The translations under genes were made by a program, and so were the position numbers. Below the pieces are notes generated by a model that was given only the letters and a program-made list of their open reading frames with translations, was not told the origin of the DNA and searched no databases. Shown here in pieces: positions 33,089-43,213 of a stretch of 53,349 nucleotides of DNA. The stretch spans positions 71,801 through 125,149 of the forward strand of contig VGER01000002.1 of assembly GCA_016869235.1 (NCBI GenBank). The letters run 5' to 3'. Position 1 is the stretch's first letter. Each line of letters starts with the position of its first letter. This DNA comes from Alphaproteobacteria bacterium (GTDB taxonomy: Bacteria > Pseudomonadota > Alphaproteobacteria > UBA2966 > CAIVPW01).

Positions 33089-34504
33089 CGCAGGCGGCTT
33101 CCAACCAAGGCCTGGAGCGCCTCATCGAGCCCGATGTGCGGCAAGCCCCGCGCGCCGGTCACGTGCACCGGCAGGAAGTCGAGGAAGCAAAAGCATCCCT
33201 CTCGCCAATCCTGCGGGCCAGGGAAGTGGTCCGGGATTTCGCCCGGGAACAACGCTGTCTCCGTCTCTCGTCCCGCCGGCAGGCCTCGCACCAGGCTGAG
33301 AGTCTGGCCCTGCACCTCGCCAACGACGTCCTCGGTACAGCGCACCGAGGAAATCGCCAGCGCTCGCGTCTCGACGCCGCGGAAGCGAAATCCGATTCGC
33401 TTCGCGCGCAACCACCTCCTCGAGCAACCGGCGGAGGTTGGGATGCTGGTTGCTCGAAACGTGTTCGGCCTTGGTGGCGGCGAACACGACGCGGTCCGTC
33501 AGCGCGCCCTCCAGCCAGGCGCGCAAGCCAGAGCGGCTGTAATCGAAGCTGTGCAGGATGGCGGCGATGGGCCGCACGCATGTCGTCGAATGCCGCCTGT
33601 CCCGCCTTGAGCGCGCCGAGGACGTCGACCAACACGATCTGCGCGTCGAAATAGCGGAAATGGTCGCGGTAGAAGGGCGCCACGACGCGCTCGCGATAAG
33701 CGTCATAGCGCGCGGCCATGGCCGCGAACGCTGAACCTGGGCCCCGAGCGCTGCCGGCCGACGGCCGCAGCGGAGAAAGCTCGAGCAGCGGATCGTCAGG
33801 GCTGAGGTCCCCGGGACGCAGCAGGCGCGCCGGCTGATTCAAAGTCAGTCCGGCCTCCGGCTGGGCACTGGCGCGCAGGGAGTCAGCGTACAGCGTCGCT
33901 GCGCGCCTCAGAACGTGGGGGTCGGCCGAAGCCTCGCCGTCGATGCCCGTGACGAACGCCCGCCACTCCCGATACAGGCTTTCGCGCGGCCCGCTGGCGG
34001 TGAGCGCCAGCATCTCCGCCGACCAGGTCGCGAAGTCCTTTGGTGAGTAGCGGCAAATCGAGGAGCCACTCGCCGGGGTAGTCGATCAAATCGATATTCA
34101 GCGTGCGCACGCGGCTGCCGCTGAGCAGTGCCAACGCCCGTCGCGAACGGTAACGCACCGCAATGCGCAGTCCGCACAGCCGGTCGGTCGGCGCCGGCCA
34201 ATCGTGTTCGCCGCGCCGAGCGCCGCCGCCCGTGATCGCCGCCAGCGACGTCTCGAACGGAAACGTCGGCAGACCCGGCAGCGGGAACACCTCGGCGGCG
34301 ATCAGGTCGCCGCGCGACGCTACCTTGAGAAACGGCAGGAGGTCGGGCCACTGCCCCGCGCTCATCAGGTTGTGGATGACCGAAGTGGTGAAGACGGTCT
34401 TGCCGCAGCGGCGCAGACCGGTGACGGCGACGCGCACGGTGTTGCGTTCGGCGAGACGGCGCAGGAGCGTCTACGGGGTCGGTCGCGACATTAAGGAAGG
34501 GCAC
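33085..34504 (-). pseudogene. ycjX: YcjX-like DUF463 P-loop protein, four frameshifts
   Basis: Five frames are needed to read it. A GTG at 34504 gives PFLNVATDPVD. After a shift at ~34470, LRRLAERNTVRVAVTGLRRCGKTVFTTSVIHNL contains the P-loop GLRRCGKT and continues to IDYPGEWLLDLPLLTK. After a shift at an A-run near 34040, the text runs DFATWSAEMLALTASG...YREWRAFV to GQAAFDDM. After a shift near 33580 it runs PIAAILHSFDYSRSGLRAWLEGAL to VVAREA. After a shift near 33400 it runs KRIGFRFRGVETRALAIS...FFCFLDFLP-like to 33085. The family pairs with YcjF, which overlaps it. The number of lesions suggests loss of function, though error-prone sequence is an alternative. Confidence 0.8.
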
Positions 34505-34760
34505 TCCGGACGCGGCGCGAGGCGGTGCCGCTCATGTAGGTACGGCCTACCCGGAATACTATGGCTCGTTCCCGCGCAGCCCGAAGTGCCCAAATTTCGG
34601 GCAATCCTGACAGCGACTGCCTAACACTCTGGCGCGCACCCGCCCGCCATGGTTAAGTTGGAAACCGACCGGGAGCCTTGGGGGGCAGTTTCCTGGAGGT
34701 GAGCTCCGGTGTTCCTTGCGCACTTGTCCCCCTGGCCGACACGGCCTGTGGGGAGATCGC

Positions 34761-36095
34761 ATGTTGAGCAACCGCCTGCCCGCGCGGCATTCAGCCCGCC
34801 TTCCGAGCATCGCTGCTATCGCCGTCGCCGCCTTCCTGCTGCCGGGAGGCGCCAGCGCCCAAGAGATCGACACGGGCGATACCGCGTGGATGCTCACCTC
34901 GACAGCGCTGGTGTTGTTCATGACGCTGCCCGGGCTCGCCTTGTTCTATGCGGGCCTCGTGCATACGCGGAACGTGATGTCGGTGCTGATGCACGTCGTT
35001 GCGATCGCGTGCGTCGCGTCGGTTCTCTGGTTCATCTTCGGCTACGGCCTCGCCTTCGGCGAAGGCAATGCTTGGATCGGCAGTCTCGACCGCGCATTCC
35101 TACGGGGCATGACCACCGAATCGGTGGTGGAAAAAATGCCCGAGTCGGTGTTCTTCATGTACCAGATGACATTCGCCATCATCACGCCGTGCCTGATCGT
35201 CGGCGCCTACGTGGAGCGCATTCGCTTCTCGGCGGTGCTCGTTTTCAACGCGCTGTGGCTCCTGATCGTCTACTTCCCGGTCGCGCACTGGGTGTGGGGC
35301 GCCGGCGGTTGGCTGTTCGGGGAGGGTCCGCGGGCCGAAGGCGGCATCCGAGATTTCGCCGGCGGCCTCGTGGTGCACACCACCGCGGGCGTCTCCGCCA
35401 TCGTGATGGCGGTGCTGCTGCGCAACCGCCACGGCTTTCCGCAGGAGATCAAGCCGCCGCACATGCCGGGCCTTGCCGTGATGGGTGCGGCGATGCTGTG
35501 GGTCGGCTGGTTCGGGTTCAATGCGGGCAGCGCGCTGGCGTCGGGCCAGGGCGCCGGCATGGCCATGACGGCAACTCATCTTGCCGCCGCCACCGCTTCC
35601 TTGGTGTGGATGGGCATCGAGTGGATGCGTCATGGCAAGGCGAGCGTGGTCGGCATCGTCACCGGCACGATCGCCGGCCTGGCGACGGTGACGCCCGCGT
35701 CCGGCTTCATCGGCCCGATGGGTGGCTTCCTCATTGGCATCGCCGCCGGCGTTGTCTGCTACTTCGTCACCCAGTTCGTGAAGCAGCGTCTGCGCATCGA
35801 TGACTCCCTCGACGTGTTCGCCGTCCACGGGGCTGGCGGCATGCTCGGCGTGCTGTTGACCTCCTTCCTCGCCTCGCCCACCTTCCAGGGCCTCGGCTTC
35901 GCCGAGAACATGACGGCCGCGAGCCACTTCGTTGTGCAGCTCAAGGGCGTGGTGATCGTGGCGGCATGGTCCGCAGTCGCCACTTGGGTGCTGGTCAAGG
36001 TGACTCAGGCCCTGGTCGGCCTGCGGGTCTCGAAGGAAGAAGAGTACGAGGGGCTCGATATCACCGCGCACGGTGAGCGCGCCTACGATCTCTAA
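34761..36095 (+). CDS. amtB: Ammonium transporter AmtB
   Basis: Trimeric ammonium channel of the inner membrane; 444 aa from MLSNRLPARH, with a Shine-Dalgarno GGGGAG. A signal peptide is likely cleaved near ASAQ/E (residue 34). Eleven helices follow. Key residues: the Asp of RDFAGGLVVHT (D198), the twin His H206 and H356 (VFAVHGAGG), and the Phe/Trp-rich gate region. The C-terminal cytoplasmic tail (VSKEEEYEGLDITAHGERAYDL) is the segment that PII proteins contact. It precedes glnK by 60 bp. No sigma-54 motif was found in the 256 bp upstream. Confidence 0.96.
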   Translation: MLSNRLPARHSARLPSIAAIAVAAFLLPGGASAQEIDTGDTAWMLTSTALVLFMTLPGLALFYAGLVHTRNVMSVLMHVVAIACVASVLWFIFGYGLAFGEGNAWIGSLDRAFLRGMTTESVVEKMPESVFFMYQMTFAIITPCLIVGAYVERIRFSAVLVFNALWLLIVYFPVAHWVWGAGGWLFGEGPRAEGGIRDFAGGLVVHTTAGVSAIVMAVLLRNRHGFPQEIKPPHMPGLAVMGAAMLWVGWFGFNAGSALASGQGAGMAMTATHLAAATASLVWMGIEWMRHGKASVVGIVTGTIAGLATVTPASGFIGPMGGFLIGIAAGVVCYFVTQFVKQRLRIDDSLDVFAVHGAGGMLGVLLTSFLASPTFQGLGFAENMTAASHFVVQLKGVVIVAAWSAVATWVLVKVTQALVGLRVSKEEEYEGLDITAHGERAYDL

Positions 36096-36146
36096 GCTAG
36101 GGTAAGCTCAGCTTGGCAGGCGAGGTTGCCTCGCTGGCCGGAGTGA

Positions 36147-36494
<348 letters not shown>

Positions 36495-36546
36495 CACCTC
36501 CTCTCTGATCACCGGTCGCGACCGGGCGGCGTGCTAGCTTGCCCGG

Positions 36547-37833
36547 ATGCACGTCGTCGTCCTCGGTGCCGGCGTCATTGGCATCACCACCGCGCACTTC
36601 CTGGTCGAAGCCGGCGCGAAAGTGACGGTCGTCGAGCGCCGTCCGGGCCCCGCGCAGGAAACCAGCGCCGCCAACGGCGGTCACCTTTCGGCGAGCCAGG
36701 CGCGGCCATGGGCAACGCCGTCGGTCCCGCGCCAGTTGGTGCGCTGGCTCGGTCAAGCGGGCGCGCCGCTGCGTCTGCCGCTGTGGCGATGGGACCCGGG
36801 ACTGTGGCGCTGGAGCCTGCGCTACCTGTCAAACTGCCTGCCGATGCGATATCGGGCCAATACGCGCGCACTACTGACGCTCGCGCACTACAGCCACATC
36901 ATGCTGCAGGAGCTCGTGGCCAGGAGCGGTATCGCCTTCAATCATCATCCGGGCGGGTTGCTCGCCCTGTATCGCTCGTCCGCTTCCCTCGAACGCGCGC
37001 GCGCCGAGATCGCCGCGCTGTCCGGCACCGGACTCGTGGACGATGAAGTCCTCGGTGCGGACGAATGCGCACGCATCGAACCCGCGTTGCAGTCGGCGCG
37101 CGACCGTGGACTTCTGACTGGCGGAGTCTTCTCGCCCAAGGGTGCCACGGGAGACGCGGCGCAGTTCTCGCGTGCGCTGGCAGAAGCAAGCGGGCGGCGT
37201 GGCGTCGTCTTCCGGTACAGCACCACCGTCGAAGGAGTCGAATGTTCCGGCGGCCGAGTGACCGGCGTCCGCACTTCCGCGGGCGTGATCGGCGCCGACA
37301 CCGTGGTCGTAGCTTTGGCGATGGACAGTCGGTCCATCGCCGCCGCTTTTGGCCTAAGCCTGCCGCTCTATCCGGTGAAAGGGTATTCGATTACCGTGCC
37401 GATCGACTCAAGCGAGGCCCGCCTGCCGCACATCGGCATCCTGGACGACGACCGCAAGGTGGTGTTCGCGCGCTTTGGTGCCGAGTTCCGCGCCGCCGGC
37501 ACCGCCGAGTTCGCTGGCTTCGACATGCGCATCGACCATCGTCGCATCTGGCCGATCCTCGCTGCGGCCCAGGAGCTGTTTCCAGGGCCGCTCGATTGCT
37601 CGACCGGTGAAACTTCCGCAAGCTGGACGGGCTTGCGCCCGATGACTCCGGATGGTTCGCCCGTCCTTGGTCCTGTCCCAGGCGCCGCGGGACTGTTCTT
37701 GAACACCGGTCACGGACCCCTCGGCTGGACCTTGGCCGCCGGTTCAGCGCGCGCGATGGTCGACGTGATCCAGGGTCGATCCCCCGCGCTGGACATGGCG
37801 CCCTACTCGGCCGCGCGTTTCCGTGCACAATAG
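36547..37833 (+). CDS. dadA: DadA-like FAD-dependent D-amino acid dehydrogenase
   Basis: A 428-aa flavoprotein of the DAO family. The FAD-binding fold is at the N-terminus (VVVLGAGVIGITTAHFL...VTVVERRPG). DadA-like segments follow: TSAANGGHLSASQARPW, LPLYPVKGYSITVPI, TGLRPMTPDGSPVLGP and LNTGHGPLGWTLAAGSARAM. It would oxidise D-amino acids to 2-oxo acids and ammonium, passing electrons to the respiratory chain; the exact substrate is inferred, and related sarcosine or glycine oxidases are alternatives. It follows glnK by 52 bp on the same strand, a possible functional tie through ammonium release. Confidence 0.82.
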   Translation: MHVVVLGAGVIGITTAHFLVEAGAKVTVVERRPGPAQETSAANGGHLSASQARPWATPSVPRQLVRWLGQAGAPLRLPLWRWDPGLWRWSLRYLSNCLPMRYRANTRALLTLAHYSHIMLQELVARSGIAFNHHPGGLLALYRSSASLERARAEIAALSGTGLVDDEVLGADECARIEPALQSARDRGLLTGGVFSPKGATGDAAQFSRALAEASGRRGVVFRYSTTVEGVECSGGRVTGVRTSAGVIGADTVVVALAMDSRSIAAAFGLSLPLYPVKGYSITVPIDSSEARLPHIGILDDDRKVVFARFGAEFRAAGTAEFAGFDMRIDHRRIWPILAAAQELFPGPLDCSTGETSASWTGLRPMTPDGSPVLGPVPGAAGLFLNTGHGPLGWTLAAGSARAMVDVIQGRSPALDMAPYSAARFRAQ

Positions 37834-37838
37834 GCGCG

Positions 37839-38225
37839 ATGCGCATCTTGCTCTTGATGGGTGCCGCGGCGGCCGCCGCCTTGACGGCGTGCACCAACGC
37901 GCCGGGTCTCCAGCTGCGCGATAATTACCTTGCGCGGGATCTGCTCGAACCTGGGTTGACGTTGGCGCCGGTGCGACGCGACGACTACGGCAACGCGATC
38001 ATCGAGGAGCGGCGGCCACTCGTGCGCCGCGAGTGGCCCACCTACCAGACGGCCGCTACCGGCCCCCTAACAGGCGCGCGCCCACGGCGCCAAGGTCAGC
38101 GCGAAGCGCGCTCAGGTATAAGCGCAGCATCTGGATCCACGCCGGCGGGCGACCACGCAGGTGTTCGCCGCGTTCGTACAGGCCCCGCGTATCCGCACGC
38201 CGGATTTTTCCGCTCGACGTCTTGA
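37839..38225 (+). CDS. Small putative lipoprotein, 3' end uncertain
   Basis: The frame is 128 codons. The first ~75 look genuine: MRILLLMGAAAAAALTAC is a lipoprotein signal with lipobox LTAC (Cys18), followed by an acidic/basic segment LARDLLEPGLTLAPVRRDDYGNAIIEERRPLVRREWPTY. The last ~55 residues are low-complexity Arg/Ser/Gly and lie antisense to the 3' end of the acyl-AMP ligase gene. The true gene may therefore end near 38070 and have lost its stop by a small indel; a TAA occurs in another frame at ~38069. It starts 5 bp after the dadA-like gene. No family recognised. Confidence 0.5.
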   Translation: MRILLLMGAAAAAALTACTNAPGLQLRDNYLARDLLEPGLTLAPVRRDDYGNAIIEERRPLVRREWPTYQTAATGPLTGARPRRQGQREARSGISAASGSTPAGDHAGVRRVRTGPAYPHAGFFRSTS

Positions 38226-39888
38226 GCACCACATGCGGCGGCGTAAGCACCACTTTGTCCGGCGGTTCTCCGATCGCGGCGACGATTGCTTTGCGAACGT
38301 CATCGGCCAGGCGCGACAGAATCGCCGGATCGGTTGCGCGCGTTTCCGCGAGCACCACCATTCGCTCGGTGCCGCTTGCGCCGGCGAGGCCGAACGCCGC
38401 GATACAGCCCTTGCGAATGCCGCGTACCTCGCCGGCCGCGGCCTCGATCTCCGGCGCATGCAGGTTTCGTCCGGCGCGGATGATGATGTCCTTGTCGCGG
38501 CCGGCGATGAAGATTTCGCCATCGGCCAGGTAACCACGGTCGCCGGTACGCAGCCAGGTGCCGTCATACAACGCCGCCGTGGCCTGCGCGTTGCGGTAAT
38601 AGCCCTGGCTGGCTGAAGGACCGCGGAACTGGATGGCGCCCGCGCGCCGCTCGGGCAGCGCCCTGCCCGTGACATCGACGACTCGCATCTCGTGCTCGGG
38701 GAGCGGCACTCCGCAGGCGACGAACTCGAGCGCGGTCGCGTCGTCTGGCGCGGCGGGTTCGGCGATTCCTTCGACCGTGAACCGCTCGCGGCGGATGCGA
38801 TCGACGCGGGGCTCGCGGAACACATTCGGGAACGCAAGGCCCACCGAGCACTCCGCCAGGCCGTACACCGGCCGCATCACCGTTCGCGACAGGCCGAATC
38901 GTTCGAAGCGCTCCTGGAAGCCGCGCAGGGTTGCGGGCAGCACCGGCTCGGCTCCGTTGGCAAGCACACGCATCGAGCTGAGGTCGAGGCCGCGCAGGTC
39001 GCCCTCCTTGATGCGGGTGCGGCACAGCTCGTAGGCAAAGTTAGGTGCCGCGGAAATGGTGGCTCGGTAGTTGTGCATCGCCCATAGCCATCGCTCCGGC
39101 CGCGTCAGGAACCGCTGCGGCGACATGATGACGAAAGGCACTCCGTGGAACAACGAACCGAGCCACGCGCCGATCAATCCCATGTCGTGATACAGCGGCA
39201 ACCAGCTCACGAAGGTATCGCGCAGGCCATCCAGTCCGCATGGCACCGCGAGCGTGCGCACGTTGGCGACGAGATTGGCGTGCGTCAGCATTACGCCCTT
39301 GGGCGATCCGGTGCTGCCGGACGTGTACTGCAGGAACGCGAGGTCGCTGCCGCGCCGTGCCACAGTCGTAAACCCGCCCGTCCCGCCGCGCAGATCGGCC
39401 ACGGTCATCAGGTCGTGCACTCCGCGTGCCTTGGCGCGCAGGAATCGGGCGGCGGGCTTCGCCTCGGCGAAGGTGATCAGCATCACCGCCTCGGCGTTAT
39501 CGAGGCTCGCCGCCTGGCGGCGAAGCAATTGCTCGACCTGCTGGCGACGCACGGGCGGATAGATCGGCACCGGCACAGCACCTGCGAGCAGGACGCCGAA
39601 GAACGCGTGGAAGAAGTCGAGCGACGTCGGCAGCATGATCGCCACCTTGGCGTCCGGCACGACACCGCGCGCCTGTAGGCCGGCGGCCACCTCCAGCGCA
39701 CCTTGGAGCAGCTCGCGATACGTCAGCGGCTGAACGTCCTCGTCACCGGCAAGAAACCGCAAGTGCAGGCGGTCGCCGTGCCGGTCGGCGTGCCAGCGCA
39801 GCACGTCGAGCAATGTTTCCGCAGCCGCTGGGGCCGGCGGCACAGTGCCCGCGGGCGCGGGCGCGGTAGCACCGGCGGCGTTATGCAT
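38056..39888 (-). CDS. Fatty acyl-AMP ligase (FAAL-type AMP-binding protein)
   Basis: A 610-aa member of the ANL superfamily. AMP-binding motif: QYTSGSTGSPKGVMLTHANL. FAAL-type features: the insertion region SWLPLYHDMGLIGAWLGSLFHGVPFVIMSP, the APNFAYELC segment, YGLAECSVGLAFP and LRTGDRGYLADGEIFIAGRDKD, with the catalytic Lys in SSGKIRR near the C-terminus. It should convert a free fatty acid to acyl-AMP and pass it to an acyl carrier protein. It is a close paralogue of the middle domain of the adjacent fusion gene 26 bp upstream, in the same orientation, so the two arose by duplication. It lacks the ACP and acyltransferase parts. Confidence 0.87.
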   Translation of the reverse strand: MHNAAGATAPAPAGTVPPAPAAAETLLDVLRWHADRHGDRLHLRFLAGDEDVQPLTYRELLQGALEVAAGLQARGVVPDAKVAIMLPTSLDFFHAFFGVLLAGAVPVPIYPPVRRQQVEQLLRRQAASLDNAEAVMLITFAEAKPAARFLRAKARGVHDLMTVADLRGGTGGFTTVARRGSDLAFLQYTSGSTGSPKGVMLTHANLVANVRTLAVPCGLDGLRDTFVSWLPLYHDMGLIGAWLGSLFHGVPFVIMSPQRFLTRPERWLWAMHNYRATISAAPNFAYELCRTRIKEGDLRGLDLSSMRVLANGAEPVLPATLRGFQERFERFGLSRTVMRPVYGLAECSVGLAFPNVFREPRVDRIRRERFTVEGIAEPAAPDDATALEFVACGVPLPEHEMRVVDVTGRALPERRAGAIQFRGPSASQGYYRNAQATAALYDGTWLRTGDRGYLADGEIFIAGRDKDIIIRAGRNLHAPEIEAAAGEVRGIRKGCIAAFGLAGASGTERMVVLAETRATDPAILSRLADDVRKAIVAAIGEPPDKVVLTPPHVVLKTSSGKIRRADTRGLYERGEHLRGRPPAWIQMLRLYLSALRADLGAVGARLLGGR

Positions 39889-39914
39889 CGGTGATGTCGG
39901 AGAGGAGGAAGGTG

Positions 39915-42730
39915 CTAGTTGACCGGGGCCCGCCCGCGACCCAACCGCTCGATCGCGCCGGTTTCATAGTAGAGATCGGGCTCGCCCGTGTGACGCAGCA
40001 TCTCTGCCCGGACGGCATTGCGCAGCGCCAGCGTCGCGTCCCATCCCCTCGGGCCGGATCACCGGGCCGACCGATACGGTAATCTGCGAACGGCGCGGAA
40101 ACCAAGAACCGTCGCGCAGGGTTGTGCGGGCGCCACGAATGGCAACCGGCGACACCGGGCTCTGCGTGGCCGTGGCCACGGAGAAGGTCCCGGTCCGGAA
40201 CGGCAGCAAACCCGCCATGCGCCCCAGTGTGCCTTCCGGGAAGAACAGCAGGGCCCCGTCCTGCTTGACGCACTCGGTGATCGCCGCAAGGTCGGAAACC
40301 CCTTGTTGCGGATCGGTGCGATCCACGAACAGGGTGCCGAGGTGGCGCAAGAACGGACCTATCCAGACCGGGTGGCGCAACGAGTGCTTGGCGACGAAGG
40401 AGAAGTCGCGCGGCAGGGTCGCCGCCAACACGATGCTGTCCAGGTAGCTGGTGTGGTTGGAGACGATGACCAGCGGGCCAATGCGCGGCATGCGCTGTCC
40501 GTTGTGGACCTCGGGGCTGGCGCCCGTCGCGAGGAGGAACAGGCGGCCCGCGCCGCGCAGGATGCGGCGCCCGAACTGCGGGGCCGGCACGAAGGTCACC
40601 AGCGGCCGCGCGCCGCCCGAGGTCGCGCACCTCCGGCGCGACCGACGTCAGCACCAGCCGCGCCATCTGCAACCAGACGGCCCGGCCTCCTGCCTCATGC
40701 TCCCCGGCCTCGAACAGCTGCCACGTCGCGTCACGCCGGATCTTGCCGCTCGACGTCTTGAGCACGGTGTGCGGCTTCACCAGCGCCACCTCGTTGGGCG
40801 GCTCGCCGATGGTGGCGACGACGGCGCGCGAAACTGCGTCGCGCAGGCGCTCCAGCGCCGCCGGATCGGTTTCGCGCGTCTCAGCCATCACCACCAGGCT
40901 TTCGGTGCCGCGCCGGCCCTTGCGGGCGCCGAAGACCGCCACGCAGCCGCGGCGGACGCCCTCGACCTCGCCAACGCGGGCCTCGATTTCCGGCGCGTAG
41001 AGGTTGCGGCCGGCGCGCTTGACCACGTCCTTCTCGCGCCCCGTGATGAACAGATCGCCCCGCACCATGTAGCCGCGGTCGCCGGTGCGCAGCCAGTCGC
41101 CGGCAAAGAGCGCACGCGTCGCCTTGTGGTTGCGATAGTCGCCTTGGGTAGTGGACGGACCGCGGCACTGCACGGATCCCTCCTCGCGGTCGGGTGCCTC
41201 ACGGCCGGCAGCATCGACAATGCGGATCTCGTGGCCAGGAATCGGCTGGCCGCAGCCGACGAACTCGATGGCAGTGGAGTCGTCCGGTGCGGCGAACACG
41301 GCTTGGCCGCCGCCGGTGAACTCGTCGCGCTTGATCCGGTCGATCAGCGGCTCCCGCGCCGTGGGCGGGAACGCGAGGCCAACCGAGCTCTCCGCTAGGC
41401 CATAGACCGGGCGCTGCGTCGTGCGCGACAGCCCGGAGTGCTTGAAGCGCTCCTGGAAGCCGCGCAACGTCGACGGAAGCACCGCCTCGGCGCCATTCGC
41501 GGCGACACGCCATCTGGAAAGGTCGAGCCCGGCGATATCCTCATCCTTAATGCGCGTCAGGCACAGCTCGTAGCCGAAGTTCGGTGACGCCGAGAGTGTA
41601 CCGCGGTGCTTCATGATCGTCCACAGCCAGCGTTCCGGTCGCGCCAGGAAATGCAGCGGCGACATGACGACCAGTTTCATGCCGAAATACAGGCTGCCCA
41701 GCCAGGCGCCGATAAGTCCCATGTCGTGATACAGCGGCAACCAGCTGACGAAGACGTCACGGTCAGGATGGATAGCGAGTGGCTGACCCATGGCGCGGAT
41801 GTTCGCCAAGAGGTTGGCGTGGGTCAGCATCACGCCCTTGGGATTGCCGGTGCTGCCCGAGGTGTACTGCAGCAGGGCGAGTTCGTTGGTACTCGGCTGC
41901 GGCCAGTGGCGGCCGGCAGAGTCGGCGCGCAGCTCGGCCACCGTCACCACCACTTCGATGGTGCGTGCGTGGGCGCGCAGGAATCGCCCGGCGCGCGCCG
42001 CTCCGGGCACCGTGACGAGCAGGACGGCGCGCGCACTTTCCAGGATCGCGGCGTGACGGCGCAGGTGATCCTCGATCAGATGCAGGTGCGTGGGCGGATA
42101 GATCGGCACCGGGATGCAGCCGGCGCGCAGGATGCCGAAGAACGACAAGAAGAACTCCAGCGACGTCGGCAGCATGATCGCCACTGTCTGACCGATGCCG
42201 ACACCCATGCCGCGCAGACCCGCGGCGACTTCCTCGGCGCCACGGCGGAGGCCGTCGTAAGTCAGCGGCACCGTATGCTCGTCCGATGCGACGAACTCGA
42301 GGTGCACGCGATCGGGATGCACCGCAACGTGCCAATCCAGAACCTCCAGGAGCGTCGTCGCGGCGAGGGGAATATCCGTCTCGCCGGTGTCGCCGGCCGG
42401 AGCCGGCGGTGCCGCCGCCGCGTACAAGCCGCCGGGAGCATGCTGCTGCGCGGTCGTCGGAGCCGCCTCGAGCGCGTGCCACAAGTCGCGAGCAGTCTCG
42501 GCGCCAACCACTACCTCGTCGCGCAAGGTGACGCCGAAGGCGTGGTCGATGCGGGACACGAGCTCCATGCGGCCCATGCTGTCGAGCGCCAGCTCGACTG
42601 CAAGGGACGTGTCGAGGGTGACATCGAGGGAGTCGCGCCGATGCGGATGAAGCTCTACCGCGACTTCGCGGATTACCTCCAGCAACCGCGCCAATGCAGG
42701 TGCTTCGCGGGACGTGTCCGGCTTGTTCAT
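39915..42730 (-). pseudogene. ACP - acyl-AMP ligase - PlsC acyltransferase fusion, two frameshifts
   Basis: Start MNKPDTSREAPALARLL at 42730. Residues ~1-90 are an acyl carrier domain with phosphopantetheine site Ser51 (LALDSMGRMEL). Residues ~120-690 are an acyl-AMP ligase (QYTSGSTGNPKGVML, SWLPLYHDMGLIGAW, YGLAESSVGLAFP, LRTGDRGYM, SSGKIRR). After a shift at ~40605-40622 the next frame reads VTFVPAPQFGRRILRGAGRLF and a PlsC domain with the catalytic HX4D (NHTSYLDS) and FPEGTLG. A second shift at ~40031-40042 leads into TLALRNAVRAEMLRHTGEPDLYYETG... and the TAG at 39915. The whole would resemble E. coli Aas with its own ACP: fatty acid activation and transfer to a lysolipid. The ACP-ligase part alone remains readable. 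Confidence 0.8.
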
Positions 42731-42807
42731 CGCCGCATAGCCTACTCGGAGCCTGGCTCCCCGTGTACGCACCCTGCGCGCCGTCGTCCCTCGGACACGC
42801 GGGAAAC

Positions 42808-42886
42808 TGGGGCGAGTGATGGGATTCGAACCCACGACACCCGGAACCACAATCCGGTGCTCTAGACCAGCTGAGCTACACTCGCC
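42808..42886 (-). tRNA. tRNA-His (anticodon GTG)
   Basis: A 79-nt cloverleaf with encoded CCA. GGCGAGTG pairs over eight positions with CACTCGCC, giving the extra G-1:C73 pair that identifies tRNA-His. The anticodon loop TTGTGGT holds GTG. It lies 77 bp upstream of the fusion gene start. Confidence 0.96.
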
Positions 42887-42952
42887 GTAAAGGTGGGCTC
42901 ATGTATCCCCGGCCCCGGGAGCGGTCAAGGCCGCGGGCGGTTTCCGGCCCTC

Positions 42953-43201
42953 TCAGGCCCCAGCCTGGCGCCGCCTTTTCCACGATTGCGCGGTGATGAT
43001 GAACCAGATCACGGATGTGCTGGCCGTGGCCAGCGCCGACCAGACCAGCGGCACGGTGAAAAAGGTCACTGCGACGACGCCAGCCAGGACCGCCGTAACC
43101 AAGGCCGTTGTGACCTCCGGCTTCTCGCTGCCGAATACCGTTGGCAGCAGCGCCAGGACAAACCCCCACTGGCAGAACGCAATGACCCAGTCTTGCCACA
43201 T
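42953..43201 (-). CDS. Small membrane protein, unknown function
   Basis: An 82-aa product with up to three hydrophobic helices (about 5-22, 32-52 and 55-73): MWQDWVIAFCQWGFVLALLP, then VTTALVTAVLAGVVAVTFFTVPLVW, and a basic end SWKRRRQAGA. The pattern resembles small MtN3/SemiSWEET-like or uncharacterised archaeal/bacterial membrane proteins, but I cannot name the family. It starts 12 bp after the methyltransferase-like gene and is likely co-transcribed with it. Confidence 0.65.
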   Translation of the reverse strand: MWQDWVIAFCQWGFVLALLPTVFGSEKPEVTTALVTAVLAGVVAVTFFTVPLVWSALATASTSVIWFIITAQSWKRRRQAGA

Positions 43202-43213
43202 GCCTTACCCTTC

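Noticed and set aside
34505..34760. Sigma-54 promoter upstream of amtB-glnK
   Set aside because: TTGC and CTGC candidates were examined, but none has GG exactly 10 nt before GC.
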